NCBI RefSeq assembly: GCF_001742165.1
Contig: NZ_CP016442.1
Coordinates: forward strand, 1,240,001-1,304,000
Reading direction: 5' to 3'
DNA: 64,000 bases
Origin: Burkholderia stabilis
Lineage (GTDB): Bacteria; Pseudomonadota; Gammaproteobacteria; Burkholderiales; Burkholderiaceae
Both the position numbers and the translations under genes were made by a program. Numbering within the stretch: the stretch's first letter is position 1; the number at the start of each line of letters is the position of its first letter. The notes beneath the pieces were generated by a model. That model saw only the letters and a program-made list of their open reading frames with translations, made no database searches and was not told the origin of the DNA. Shown here piece after piece: positions 1 through 8,728 of the stretch.

Positions 1-692
1 TCGACGAACGCGGAGAACGCCATCGCCGCGTAGATGTAACCCTTCGGCACGTGCGACCCGAAACCTTCGGCGATCAGCGTCATGCCGATCACGACGAGGA
101 ACGACAGCGCGAGCATCACGATGGTCGGGTTGCGGTCGATGAAGCGCGCGAGCGGCTGCGCGGCGAACAGCATCACGGCCACCGCGACGATCACCGCGAC
201 GAACATGATCGGAACGTGCTCGGTCATGCCGATCGCGGTCACGATGCTGTCGATCGAGAACACGATGTCGAGCATCACGATCTGGCCGATCGCGGCCCAC
301 ACCGTCAGGCCGGCCGCGCCGCCCGAGCCGCCCGCGCCTTCGCCGTCGTGCGACACGTGGTGATGGATCTCGGTGGTCGCCTTCCACACGAGGAACAGGC
401 CGCCCGACAGCAGGATCACGTCGCGCCACGAGAACGCATGATCGAAGAGCGTGAACACCGGCTCGGTGAGACTCGCGATCCACGCGACGCTGCCGAGCAG
501 CGCGAGGCGCATCACGAGCGCGAGCGCGATGCCCAGGCGCTGCGTGCGGGCGCGCTGCGCTTCGGGCAGCTTGTTGCTGAGGATCGAGATGAAGATCAGG
601 TTGTCGATGCCGAGCACGACTTCCATCACGACGAGCGTCAGGAGCGCGGCCCAGACGGCGGGGTCGGCGGCAAGCGTCATCAGGTAGTCCAT
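1..692 (-). CDS. TerC-family integral membrane protein (3' end outside window)
   Basis: About 230 residues are readable from the ATG whose complement lies at 690-692; the C-terminus runs off the window start. The protein is strongly hydrophobic and carries the TerC-family pattern: an acidic motif [12 protein letters not shown] in the first helix and a second copy, [18 protein letters not shown], after a His-rich linker (HHHVSHDG). These two intramembrane Asp motifs are typical of the TerC/YkoY/Alx group, linked in other bacteria to Mn2+ export, metal loading of secreted proteins or tellurite resistance. The start follows MDYLM and leaves a 108-bp divergent gap to the NhaR-like regulator. The family assignment is solid; the ion handled cannot be read from the sequence. 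Confidence 0.85.
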   Translation of the reverse strand, partial: MDYLMTLAADPAVWAALLTLVVMEVVLGIDNLIFISILSNKLPEAQRARTQRLGIALALVMRLALLGSVAWIASLTEPVFTLFDHAFSWRDVILLSGGLFLVWKATTEIHHHVSHDGEGAGGSGGAAGLTVWAAIGQIVMLDIVFSIDSIVTAIGMTEHVPIMFVAVIVAVAVMLFAAQPLARFIDRNPTIVMLALSFLVVIGMTLIAEGFGSHVPKGYIYAAMAFSAFV

Positions 693-748
693 GAAATGGG
701 CCGATACGAAAGTGGAAAGCCAGATGATATTCCGCCCCGGACTTCGGA

Positions 749-771
749 AAAATCAGAGAGAATCTGATTTT
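749..771. promoter_or_regulatory. Inverted repeat between terC-like gene and nhaR-like gene
   Basis: Perfect 9-bp arms AAAATCAGA and TCTGATTTT are separated by GAGAA in the divergent intergenic space, 30 bp before the regulator start. The position suits a binding site for the neighbouring LysR-type regulator controlling one or both genes. It could instead be a simple hairpin in the terC leader. Confidence 0.4.
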
Positions 772-800
772 AAGTTCGGTTTTTACGAAGTAACGATCCG

Positions 801-1694
801 ATGCTGAATTTCCGCCATCTGTACTATTTCTGGGTCGTCGTGAAGGAAGGCGGCTTCGCACGCGCGGCCGAACGGCTCGACATGGCCGTGCAGACGATCA
901 GCGCGCAGGTGCGCGAGCTCGAGAAATCGCTCGGGCACCAGTTGCTGCGCCCGGCCGGGCGCGGCGTCACGATGACCGACGCAGGCCAGGCCGCGTTCGC
1001 GCGCGCGGAGGCCATCTTCGAGATGGGGCGGCTGATTCCCGACGAAGTGCGCGCGGCAGCCAGCCAGCCGACCGTGCGGCTCGCGGTCGGCCTCGCCGAC
1101 GGCATCTCGAAGCTCGCTGCGCACGCGATCCTCGCGCCGGTGCTCGACACGCCCACGCTGCGCCTGCTGTGCCACGAGGGCGAGCACGATGCGCTGCTCG
1201 CGGAACTCGCGCTGCATCATCTCGATCTCGTGCTGGCCGGCCAGGGCGCGCCATCGGGGTCGAACCTGCGCGTGACGAGCGAGCGGCTCGTCGCGTCGCC
1301 GGTCGACTGGTACGGGCCCGCCGCGCTCGTCACGCCGGCCGCGCGGCAACGCTTTCCGCAATGCCTGGCCGAGTTGCCGGTGCTGCTGCCGACCGCCCAC
1401 TCGGCGCTGCGCGCGCGCCTCGACCTGTGGCTGGAAGAAGAACGGATCGTGCCGCGCGTGGCCGGGGAATTCGAGGACAGCGCGCTGATGGCCGTGTTCG
1501 CGGCGCGCGGCCTCGGCGTGTTTCCGCTCAGCGAACTCGGCGCGAACGATGCGTCGCTGCTGCGCGGCCTCAGGCGGCTCGGGCGCGCGGAAGGCGTAAC
1601 CGAAGAGATCCACGCGATCCGCTCGCGGCGCGGCGAACATCATCCGCTGACCGCGCAATTGCTGGCTTCCGCGCGGCCGTCGCCGGCCGGCTAG
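801..1694 (+). CDS. LysR-family transcriptional regulator, NhaR-like
   Basis: 297 residues, beginning MLNFRHLYYFWVVVKEGG, the signature opening of the NhaR branch of LysR regulators. The winged helix-turn-helix covers about residues 1-60 (AAERLDMAVQTISAQVRELE); the rest is the periplasmic-binding-protein-like effector domain. NhaR proteins sense Na+ or stress in enterobacteria and activate nhaA; here no antiporter is adjacent and the divergent neighbour is a TerC-like membrane protein, so regulation of that gene is the simplest inference. Length is close to the roughly 300 residues normal for the family. The ATG at 801 gives the canonical N-terminus, so the start is secure. Confidence 0.85.
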   Translation: MLNFRHLYYFWVVVKEGGFARAAERLDMAVQTISAQVRELEKSLGHQLLRPAGRGVTMTDAGQAAFARAEAIFEMGRLIPDEVRAAASQPTVRLAVGLADGISKLAAHAILAPVLDTPTLRLLCHEGEHDALLAELALHHLDLVLAGQGAPSGSNLRVTSERLVASPVDWYGPAALVTPAARQRFPQCLAELPVLLPTAHSALRARLDLWLEEERIVPRVAGEFEDSALMAVFAARGLGVFPLSELGANDASLLRGLRRLGRAEGVTEEIHAIRSRRGEHHPLTAQLLASARPSPAG

Positions 1695-1943
1695 CGCCCG
1701 CTCACACCCGTTCGCGCCCCGTTCTCGCCGGCAGCGGTCGTGCGCCGGCCGGCAAAAGCCGTCACAGGTGGAAACAGCCGCCGAAGCGAGCGCGACATCA
1801 AACGAAACTATAATGACGCCCCGGCCATCCGAGATTGCCACGCACCCGCTACCGGCCCCGCCCTTTCGCGACGGCCGCCACCCGGTTGCCGCGCGACGCG
1901 CGCAACCCGGCGCGGCATCTCGCCGAGCCTTCTGAAAGACGCC

Positions 1944-3389
1944 ATGCACAACCGATTTCGCCTGTTTTCCGTTTCGTGCGCGCTCGCGGCCGCGACCGTG
2001 CTGGCGGCGTGCTCGTCGCCGCCCAAGCCGATCTACCAGCAGGAACAGTTCGACGCGACGAGCAGCCCGTATGCGCATACGTTCCATTCGAAATCCGACG
2101 CGACCTGCGAAGCCGCGCGGCGCGCGCTGCTGAGCCAGGGGTATGTGGTGTCGTCGTCGCGCAACGACGCGGTCGACGGCAGCAAGAATTTCCAGCCGAA
2201 CAACGACATGCACGTCGTGATCGAGTTTCACGTCGTGTGTGCGGACGCGAACGCGGACGGCTCGTCGAGCATCGCGTACGTGAACGCGGTGCAGGATCGC
2301 TACACGCTGAAGAAGTCGAATACGTCGGCGAGCGTCGGCCTCAGCGTGTTCGGCTCGCTGTCGCTGCCGATCGGGTCGAGCGACGACGCGCTCGTCAAGA
2401 CCGCGAGCGAGACGATTCCCGCCGGTGTGTTCTACGAGCGATTCTTCAATCTCGTCGACCATTTCCTGAAGATCGACCCGGCCCGCCGCGACCGCGCGAG
2501 CGTGAAGGCAGCCGAGAAGGAAGCCGTCACGCCGCTGCCCGAACCCGCGCCAACGCCGCAAGGCGAACCGATGAAGATGACGACGCCGGTCGTGCCGACG
2601 CCCCCCGCGGCACCGGTGCCGCTGTCGGTGCCGGGCGTCGCGCCCGGGTCGGGGGCGAACGCGGTGCCGGCTGCGATGCGTGCCGCTGCGCCGGGAGCGG
2701 CTTCGGGTTCGGCGGGTGGTTCGGTGTCGGCGCCTGCGCCGGCTTCAGCGCCTGCGGCAACTTCGGCTCCCTCGCCGGCGTCCACGCCTGCGACACCTTC
2801 GGCTCCGGCTCCGGCGCCTGCCTCCACACATGCGCCGACTTCGGCTCCCGCACCGACTGCCGCCCCCGCCCCTGCTTCGGCTCCAATGCCGGCTTCCGCA
2901 TCCGCACCAGCTTCGGCCCCGACGCCGGCCCCTGCATCCGCACCAGCTTCGGCCCCGATGCCGGTTTCTGCATCCGCACCAGCTTCGGCCCCGATGCTGG
3001 TCTCTGCATCCGCACCGGCTGCAACCCCGATGCCGGTCTCTGCGTCCGCACTGGCTGCAACCCCGGTGCCGGTTTCTGCATCCGCACCGGCTGCAACCCC
3101 GGTGCCGGTCTCTGCGTCCGCACCGGCTGCAACCCCGATGCTGGTCTCTGCATCCGCACCGGCTTCCAGCGTCGCGGCGTTGCCTGCCGCTGCAGCATCG
3201 ACGCCCGCCGTTTCAGTACCGGTCGCGGCCACACCGGCATCGCTGGCACCCGCAATGTCCGCACCGGCATCTGCATCCGTTCCGACGAACCCATCGCCAG
3301 CGCAGGCTGACACATCAGCCGCACCTGCCGCCCCCAACTCCATCGCATCGTCCGCGCCGTCCGGCGCGAGCGCACCGGCCGCAAACTGA
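1944..3389 (+). CDS. DUF2242 lipoprotein with Ala/Pro/Ser repeat tail
   Basis: 481 residues from ATG 1944. A lipoprotein signal peptide ends in the lipobox VLAAC (Cys near residue 22), so the product is probably an outer-membrane or periplasmic lipoprotein. Residues about 25-190 form the conserved globular part, which I recognise as DUF2242 (function unknown). From about residue 215 onward the chain is almost entirely Ala, Pro, Ser, Thr and Val, with a 12-residue near-repeat (for example PVSASAPAATPM) in the middle. The tail is likely extended and disordered, perhaps spanning periplasm or binding peptidoglycan; that is inference. The same stretch reads open in several other frames because of its composition. 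An upstream in-frame extension to 1740 is rejected because it would bury the signal peptide. Confidence 0.8.
   Translation: MHNRFRLFSVSCALAAATVLAACSSPPKPIYQQEQFDATSSPYAHTFHSKSDATCEAARRALLSQGYVVSSSRNDAVDGSKNFQPNNDMHVVIEFHVVCADANADGSSSIAYVNAVQDRYTLKKSNTSASVGLSVFGSLSLPIGSSDDALVKTASETIPAGVFYERFFNLVDHFLKIDPARRDRASVKAAEKEAVTPLPEPAPTPQGEPMKMTTPVVPTPPAAPVPLSVPGVAPGSGANAVPAAMRAAAPGAASGSAGGSVSAPAPASAPAATSAPSPASTPATPSAPAPAPASTHAPTSAPAPTAAPAPASAPMPASASAPASAPTPAPASAPASAPMPVSASAPASAPMLVSASAPAATPMPVSASALAATPVPVSASAPAATPVPVSASAPAATPMLVSASAPASSVAALPAAAASTPAVSVPVAATPASLAPAMSAPASASVPTNPSPAQADTSAAPAAPNSIASSAPSGASAPAAN
2885..3170 (+). repeat. 36-bp degenerate coding tandem repeat inside DUF2242 gene
   Basis: About eight copies of a 36-bp unit, each encoding a 12-residue motif such as PVSASAPAATPM. 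Later copies are nearly identical at DNA level (ATGCCGGTCTCTGCGTCCGC with few changes), earlier ones more diverged. Because the unit is a multiple of three, copy-number change would lengthen or shorten the tail without breaking the frame. Confidence 0.75.
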
Positions 3390-3475
3390 TCGGCCCGTCG
3401 CGTCGTCGCGCCTGCCCATATCCGGCGCGACGATACGCACCCTTCCCCGTCATTCTCTGCAAGCATTTCCTCGCG

Positions 3476-3537
3476 GCCTGTCGCCTGTCGCCTGTCGCTT
3501 GCCGCTTGCCGCTTGCCGCTTGCCGCTTGCCGCTTGC
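3476..3537. repeat. Heptanucleotide tandem repeat (three GCCTGTC, then GCTTGCC units)
   Basis: Three perfect GCCTGTC units (3476-3496) are followed by five perfect GCTTGCC units and a six-base partial unit (3497-3537). The array lies in the 280-bp space between two convergent genes and is not translated. Nearly nine head-to-tail heptamers with two related variants mark slippage-prone DNA, useful as a VNTR. Confidence 0.9.
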
Positions 3538-3606
3538 GTAACCATCATTGCGCTGACCGAAATGCGGCGTCGACGCATCGCGAAGAATTGCGCACAGCCA
3601 ATGCCC

Positions 3607-3630
3607 GCAGTCGCCTGAATCGGCGACTGC
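3607..3630. terminator. Hairpin between convergent genes (possible bidirectional terminator)
   Basis: Nine-base perfect stem GCAGTCGCC / GGCGACTGC with a six-base loop TGAATC, 40 bp beyond the stop of the minus-strand dehydratase and 218 bp beyond the lipoprotein stop. There is no clear T-run, so termination is only suggested by position and stem strength. Confidence 0.4.
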
Positions 3631-3669
3631 CCGGCCGCCACCCGACAAACCCGCGCGCCAACTCCCCGC

Positions 3670-4590
3670 TTACCGCAACCTGGAGCGCAGCGTATGCAGA
3701 TCCTCGACCGTCGCCGTCACGCCGCCGCAGACGATCACGGCGATATCCGTCGCCGACGCAAGCACGGGCACCGGCCGTTCGAGCGCGGCCAGTGCGGCGC
3801 CACACGCAGGCTCGACGACGATCCGGTGCTCATCGAGGAACCGCAGCGATGCCGCCACCGCATCGGCATCGGACACGACGACGGGATGGATCGCATGCCG
3901 CGTCGCCCATTCGACCGCCGCATCGCACGGCCGCTTCGCGCCGAGCGACGTCGCGATGCTCGTGATCGCCGGCAATTCGACCGGACGCCCCTGCGCAACC
4001 GAGCGCGCATAGCAGTCGGCGCCTTCCGTTTCGACGGCGACGACCGGCACGTCGTGCCAGCCGTTGCGCGCCAGTCCTTCGAGCACGCCGCACAGCAGGC
4101 CCCCGCCGCCGACCGCGAGCACGACCGCGCCGGGCTTCGGCCCGGCCGCCGCCATCTCGTCGATCATCGTCGCGTGGCCTTGCCACAGCCCGGGATCGTC
4201 GAACGGATGCACGAACGCATCGTGTTCGCCGAGCGCCGATTGCGCGAACGCGTTCGCCTCGGCCCAGCTCGCGCCGTGCACGACGAGCTCCGCACCCTCG
4301 ACGCGGATCAATTCGCGCGCGCGGGCCGATGCGCTTTCCGGCACGACGACGCGCACCGGCACGCCGAGTTCGCGGCCGCAATACGCGACCGCGATGCCCG
4401 CGTTGCCGCCCGACGACGACACGAACCGCCGCGCGCCGGCTGCGTGCCGCGCTTCGCAGACAGCACCGATGCCGCGCAGCTTGAACGAGCCCGACGGCTG
4501 AAGCGCATCGAGCTTCAGCCGGATGGTCCTGCCGAGCCGGCGGGACGCGATTTGCGAGCGGATATAGGGAGTCTGGATATGGAGCGGCAT
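3670..4590 (-). CDS. PLP-dependent L-serine/L-threonine dehydratase (SDS-like)
   Basis: 306 residues starting MPLHIQTPYIRS. The fold-type II PLP enzyme pattern is clear: PSGSFKLRG holds the Schiff-base Lys (about residue 40), SSGGNAGIAVAY is the substrate/cofactor loop, and VGGGGLLCG is the glycine-rich phosphate-binding loop. SSGGNAG is typical of the serine dehydratase-like (SDS) branch, which deaminates L-serine or L-threonine to 2-oxoacid and ammonia; no ACT regulatory domain is present, so a catabolic role is likely. A longer open frame reaches 4710, but family alignment places the start at MPLHIQ. A LysR gene is divergent across 166 bp and is the likely regulator. Substrate preference is not readable. 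Confidence 0.85.
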   Translation of the reverse strand: MPLHIQTPYIRSQIASRRLGRTIRLKLDALQPSGSFKLRGIGAVCEARHAAGARRFVSSSGGNAGIAVAYCGRELGVPVRVVVPESASARARELIRVEGAELVVHGASWAEANAFAQSALGEHDAFVHPFDDPGLWQGHATMIDEMAAAGPKPGAVVLAVGGGGLLCGVLEGLARNGWHDVPVVAVETEGADCYARSVAQGRPVELPAITSIATSLGAKRPCDAAVEWATRHAIHPVVVSDADAVAASLRFLDEHRIVVEPACGAALAALERPVPVLASATDIAVIVCGGVTATVEDLHTLRSRLR

Positions 4591-4756
4591 GGCACGGGAC
4601 GCGATGGGAACGGAAGGAACGCGCGCAACTCGAGAGCGAGCACGCAAGCGCGGCAATGACGGCCATCGTACGGGATGCCAGTCATGCTTTCCAATACCAT
4701 CGAATGGCATTTGCTATGCTCCACAGGTATATCAACGAAAACGGAGCGGATACCGC

Positions 4757-5662
4757 ATGCGCCAGATCGAACTGCGTCACCTGCGCTATTTCGTGGCCGT
4801 CGCGCAAGCCGGCAGCGTGATGGCCGGCGCCCGCGCGGCGGGCATCGTCCAGCCTGCGCTGTCGCGGCAGATCCGCGAACTCGAGGACGCGATCGGCACG
4901 CCGCTGCTGATCCGCCGCGCCACGGGCGTCACGCTCACCGCCGCCGGCGCGAGCTTCCTGCAGGATGCGACCGACCTGCTCGCGACACTGCAGGACAGCC
5001 GTGAACGCGCGTTGCGCAGCGCAGCCGGCCAGCTCGGCGAACTGCGGCTCGGCGCGCTGCCGAACTGCCTGCCGCTGGCGGTCGTCGCGAACGTGCTCAA
5101 GGCGTTTCGCGACGCGTGCCCGGACGTGAAGCTGTCGATCGCGCCGATGCTGTCGGCCGAACAGGCGAGCGCGATGGTGCGCGGCCAGCTCGACGGCGGG
5201 ATCATGGCGTGGCGTCGGGACGAGGCGCCGCACCTGTCGGGCGTGCGGCTGCTGAGCGACCGCTTCGTGCTCGCGATGCCGGCGCCACCGGGCGGCCGCT
5301 TCCACGCGCCGCGCACGCTGGCCGACGTCGCGAACGCGCCGTTCGTCTGGTTCGACGCGCAGCGCTCCGCCGCGCACCACCGGTTCCTGATGGCGCAGTG
5401 CCAGCAGGCCGGCTTCACGCCGCGCATCGCGCAGGTCGGCAGCGACATTCCGACGCTGATCGGCCTCGTCGCGGCCGGGATGGGCTGTGCGTTCGTGCCG
5501 GAAAGCGCGTCGCCGACCTGCCCGCGCACGGTGCGGCTCGTCGCGCTCGACGAGCTCGCCAGCCGCTTCGACATCGAATTCGTGTTCGACGGCGTGGCGC
5601 CGTCGCCCGTCGTCGCGCGATTTCTCGCGGCCGTGCGCGAAGCGGTCGGCGAGCCGGATTGA
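4757..5662 (+). CDS. LysR-family transcriptional regulator (dehydratase neighbour)
   Basis: 301 residues from ATG 4757, beginning MRQIELRHLRYFVAVAQ. The N-terminal winged helix (about 1-62, AGIVQPALSRQIRELE) is followed by a substrate-binding domain. It is divergent from the serine/threonine dehydratase gene, the classic arrangement for LysR control of an adjacent catabolic gene. The upstream in-frame extension from 4589 has no family similarity, overlaps the dehydratase start and is rejected. The effector is probably an amino acid or the enzyme's product, by analogy only. Confidence 0.85.
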   Translation: MRQIELRHLRYFVAVAQAGSVMAGARAAGIVQPALSRQIRELEDAIGTPLLIRRATGVTLTAAGASFLQDATDLLATLQDSRERALRSAAGQLGELRLGALPNCLPLAVVANVLKAFRDACPDVKLSIAPMLSAEQASAMVRGQLDGGIMAWRRDEAPHLSGVRLLSDRFVLAMPAPPGGRFHAPRTLADVANAPFVWFDAQRSAAHHRFLMAQCQQAGFTPRIAQVGSDIPTLIGLVAAGMGCAFVPESASPTCPRTVRLVALDELASRFDIEFVFDGVAPSPVVARFLAAVREAVGEPD

Positions 5663-6402
5663 CCGGACACCGGGGGAGCTGGCGCGCACGGTTCGCGCCC
5701 CCGGCCCACACGCGGATTCCAGCCTCCGTCACAACGTCGATCAAGCTGCTTTTACGCGCTAAACAACATCATCATCGCGACGAAAAATCTTTCAAATCAA
5801 TTACGGAAGAGGCTACAACTCCGGCATTTTTAAATTGGCACCCAAAACGGTCGTTTAACGTCATTTCGAATCGTCATGCGCCGAAATATACTTCGCGCGC
5901 ATCCAACCCTCGTGCCAAAGAGAGGATGCGTTTCCGCCCCGGTCACGGTCCCCCTGTGGCCGGGGCTTTTTTTGCCTATGTACCGCGCCGGCAAAGGATT
6001 CGCGGCCACGCCGCGATGCCCGCGCCGGGTTGCGGCCGGCAACCGGGCGGCCTCGTCGATCCGCCTGGCCGCACGTCCTGGCACCGTCGCCGGCCGGCTT
6101 GCCGCGTGCCGCGCCGGACGACCGGCCATCCGCCGCGAATCGCCACCGGACCACGTTCCGGCGGCCGGAATCGCCTCCTGCCTGATTACCGAAGCCTTTC
6201 ACTAAAAACACCGCCGTTTGCCCGCCCGGCCACGGCGCCGACAGCAGGCTTCGCGCATGGGTCGCACACGCCCGGCATTATTGACATCAAATCAAGATAA
6301 TTTCGTCTACATGCGGCTTTTTCCGCAAAAGTAAAGCAGGCACACTTCACACTGTCCTCAACGGCCCGGTGCCGTTGCTCCTCGAATACAGGAATCCATC
6401 GC
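5663..6402. other. 740-bp intergenic region with AT-rich segment and intrinsic terminator
   Basis: No convincing protein-coding frame. The segment about 5750-5900 is markedly AT-richer than the flanks and leads into an intrinsic terminator at 5937-5973, which suggests a short non-coding transcript or the 3' UTR of the LysR gene. Downstream (6281-6310) AT-rich DNA with TTGACA may hold the promoter of the MFS gene at 6403, though no good -10 box sits at the right distance. Confidence 0.5.
5937..5973 (+). terminator. Intrinsic terminator
   Basis: Stem CCCCGGTCAC (5937-5946) pairs with GTGGCCGGGG (5956-5965), with one G-T pair, then a run of seven T at 5967-5973. It is a strong plus-strand terminator 275 bp past the LysR stop; the immediately upstream AT-rich DNA may be the body of a small RNA. 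Confidence 0.8.
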
Positions 6403-7608
6403 GTGAACACCCCGACTTCTTCCCCTACCCGCCCGGGCAACAGCGCCGCGCTGCCGCTGCTGGCGCTCGCCGCCGGTGCGTTCGGCATCGGCACGACCGA
6501 GTTCTCGCCGATGGGCCTGCTGCCCGTGATCGCCGACGGCGTCCACGTGTCGATTCCGCAGGCCGGCATGCTGATCAGCGCGTATGCGATCGGCGTGATG
6601 GCCGGCGCCCCGCTGATGACGCTGCTGCTCGCGCGCTGGCCGCGCCGCTCGGCGCTGATCGCGCTGATGACGATTTTCACGATCGGCAACCTGCTGTCCG
6701 CCGTCGCGCCGAACTACACGACGCTGCTGCTCGCCCGCCTCGTGACGAGCCTCAACCACGGCGCGTTCTTCGGCCTCGGCTCGGTGGTCGCGGCGAGCCT
6801 CGTGCCGCGCGACAAGCAGGCCAGCGCGGTCGCGACGATGTTCATGGGTCTCACGATCGCGAACGTCGGCGGCGTGCCGGCCGCGACCTGGCTCGGCCAG
6901 ATCATCGGCTGGCGCATGTCGTTCGCGGCGACCGCGGGCCTAGGCCTGGTCGCGATCGCCGGCCTGTTCGCCGCGCTGCCGAAGGGCGAAGCCGGCCGGA
7001 TGCCCGACCTGCGCGCCGAACTCTCGGTGCTGACGCGCCCCGTCGTGCTCGGCGCGCTCGGGACCACGGTGCTCGGCGCCGGTGCGATGTTCACGCTCTA
7101 TACGTATGTCGCGCCGACGCTCGAACACCTGACCGGCGCGACGCCCGGTTTCGTGACCGCGATGCTCGTGCTGATCGGCGTCGGTTTCTCGATCGGCAAC
7201 ATCGCGGGCGGCCGCCTCGCCGACCGCTCGCTCGACGGCACGCTGATCGGCTTCCTGTTGCTGCTGATCGTGACGATGGCCGCTTTCCCGCTGCTCGCAC
7301 GCACGCATGCCGGCGCCGCCGTCACGCTGCTCGTCTGGGGCATTGCGACCTTTGCGGTCGTACCGCCGCTGCAGATGCGCGTGATGCGCGCGGCGCACGA
7401 GGCGCCGGGGCTCGCGTCGGCGGTCAACATCGGCGCGTTCAACCTGGGCAATGCAGTGGGCGCGGCAGCCGGCGGCGCGGCGATCTCGGCCGGCTTCGGC
7501 TACGCGGCCGTGCCGCTCGTCGGCGGGCTGATCGCCGCGTCGGGATTGGCGCTCGTCATGCTGCAGATCGCGCAGCGCCGCCGCGCGCCGGCCACGGCGA
7601 ACTCATAA
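6403..7608 (+). CDS. MFS transporter, DHA1 (AraJ-like) family
   Basis: 401 residues, about twelve hydrophobic segments. The opening GIGTTEFSPMGLLPVIADG is diagnostic of the AraJ/YdhP/NepI group of drug:H+ antiporter-1 exporters (normally TEF-x-x-MGLLP). The inter-helix loop carries an Arg-rich motif (LLARWPRRSALI) and the second half begins after a short cytoplasmic loop near residue 205. Members export sugars, nucleosides or drugs; the cargo here is unknown. The start is a GTG preceded by CAGGAATCCATC. The gene stands alone between two terminators, so it is probably monocistronic. Confidence 0.85.
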   Translation: MNTPTSSPTRPGNSAALPLLALAAGAFGIGTTEFSPMGLLPVIADGVHVSIPQAGMLISAYAIGVMAGAPLMTLLLARWPRRSALIALMTIFTIGNLLSAVAPNYTTLLLARLVTSLNHGAFFGLGSVVAASLVPRDKQASAVATMFMGLTIANVGGVPAATWLGQIIGWRMSFAATAGLGLVAIAGLFAALPKGEAGRMPDLRAELSVLTRPVVLGALGTTVLGAGAMFTLYTYVAPTLEHLTGATPGFVTAMLVLIGVGFSIGNIAGGRLADRSLDGTLIGFLLLLIVTMAAFPLLARTHAGAAVTLLVWGIATFAVVPPLQMRVMRAAHEAPGLASAVNIGAFNLGNAVGAAAGGAAISAGFGYAAVPLVGGLIAASGLALVMLQIAQRRRAPATANS

Positions 7609-7694
7609 TCGCGACACGCCCCGCGCCGGCCCCGGCGCGGGTTCATGCTTCGGCAACACACGCCGGAACTACGACACATACAGTCAGCATCTTC

Positions 7695-7718
7695 ACGGCC
7701 GCGCAATGCGGCCGTTTT
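7695..7718 (+). terminator. Intrinsic terminator of the MFS gene
   Basis: Stem ACGGCCGC (7695-7702), loop GCAAT, arm GCGGCCGT (7708-7715) followed by TTTT, 87 bp after the MFS stop codon. Confidence 0.8.
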
Positions 7719-8188
7719 CGTTTTCAGTTGCCGATCGGGATTCGCCAGCGATTCACGCCGAAAAAACCGGAATAAGGTCGCGGCGCCACCACTCAAATCG
7801 AATCGATTCACCGAATTACAGAAATCGATTCAATCCGCCCGAATGATTCCCTGCCCGACATTTTGATTTCGTCAGGCACATCGATTGCTCAATTCGCATC
7901 GATCGATTCGATACGTAATGTCAATCGGAAAATCGTGTCACATCCTTTTCCAAGCACGCAGCAATTGCCGCATCGCAGGAAAAACTTGCGTCCGGCATGC
8001 GAATGAATAAATCGAAAAGCGTAATGTTTTCCGGCTTTATTCCGTCAACGGTCAATTCAACCTCAATAAAATGTAACAGCGCAAACATTGAGATTGAAAG
8101 ACTCGTCGATTCGTATCAGCATTTAGCAAGCCGTGGCATGCGACGCGCGGCATAAATCCAATGAAAAACCGCTCGATGAGGGATCAGT
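7719..8188 (+). promoter_or_regulatory. AT-rich upstream region of the pilus operon
   Basis: 470 bp without a gene. From about 7780 to 8150 the DNA is far AT-richer than the surroundings, as is common for promoters of fimbrial operons silenced by nucleoid proteins. GAGGG at 8178-8182 serves as ribosome site for the GTG start at 8189. I could not settle a -35/-10 pair. Confidence 0.5.
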
Positions 8189-8713
8189 GTGAAAGTCGCC
8201 ATCACTTCCACGACATTGTCGCTCGCGCTGTTTGTCGGCCTTTCGACACCCGCCGCCGATGCAGCCACCTATTCGAACGGCACCGCGACCGCCACCTTCA
8301 ACGTGACGCTGACGCTGCAGCCGAACTGCACGATCGCCGCGAACCCGTTGGCGTTCGGCACCAACGGGGTGCTCGCCACCGCGATCAACCAGCAGACGAC
8401 CGTCAGCGTGACCTGTACCAACACGACACCGTACAACGTCGGCCTGGATGCGGGCACGGTCACGGGTTCGAGCGTCGCGAGCCGCCTGATGGCCGGCACG
8501 TCGACCGGCAACACGACGACGACCGTCGGCTTCCAGCTCTACCAGGACGCCGGGCGCACGACGATCTGGGGCAACACGCAAGGCACGAACACGGTGGCCG
8601 GCACCGGCACCGGCGCCGCGCAGTCGCTGACCGTCTACGGCCAGGTACCCGCGCAGGCCACGCCGAAGCCCGACACCTATCAGACGACCGTGACCGCAAC
8701 CGTCTACTTCTGA
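8189..8713 (+). CDS. Major pilin, spore coat U (SCPU) domain, CsuA/B-like
   Basis: 174 residues from GTG 8189 (GAGGG seven bases upstream). A signal peptide ends near AADA; the mature part is one SCPU beta-sandwich with the conserved Cys pair (NCTIAANPLAFG and VSVTCTNTTPY) and the terminal strand VTATVYF that donates or closes the Ig-like fold. This is the subunit type of Csu pili, the archaic chaperone-usher pili used for biofilm formation on abiotic surfaces in Acinetobacter. It is first in an operon with chaperone, usher and tip-protein genes. The C-terminal motif VYGQVPAQ recurs in the tip protein (VYGAVPAQ), showing the two are homologous modules. Confidence 0.88.
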   Translation: MKVAITSTTLSLALFVGLSTPAADAATYSNGTATATFNVTLTLQPNCTIAANPLAFGTNGVLATAINQQTTVSVTCTNTTPYNVGLDAGTVTGSSVASRLMAGTSTGNTTTTVGFQLYQDAGRTTIWGNTQGTNTVAGTGTGAAQSLTVYGQVPAQATPKPDTYQTTVTATVYF

Positions 8714-8728
8714 CCGGCGCCGCTTCGC

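Noticed and set aside
692..800. Mn2+ (yybP-ykoY) riboswitch before the TerC-like gene
   Set aside because: TerC relatives often have one, but the leader is only about 100 nt and I cannot find the conserved internal-loop sequences; only a simple inverted repeat is present.
5790..5960. Lysine-type riboswitch (AGAGG-containing AT-rich leader with terminator)
   Set aside because: Apart from AGAGG, the five-helix core cannot be aligned, and the next gene starts about 430 bp beyond the terminator.
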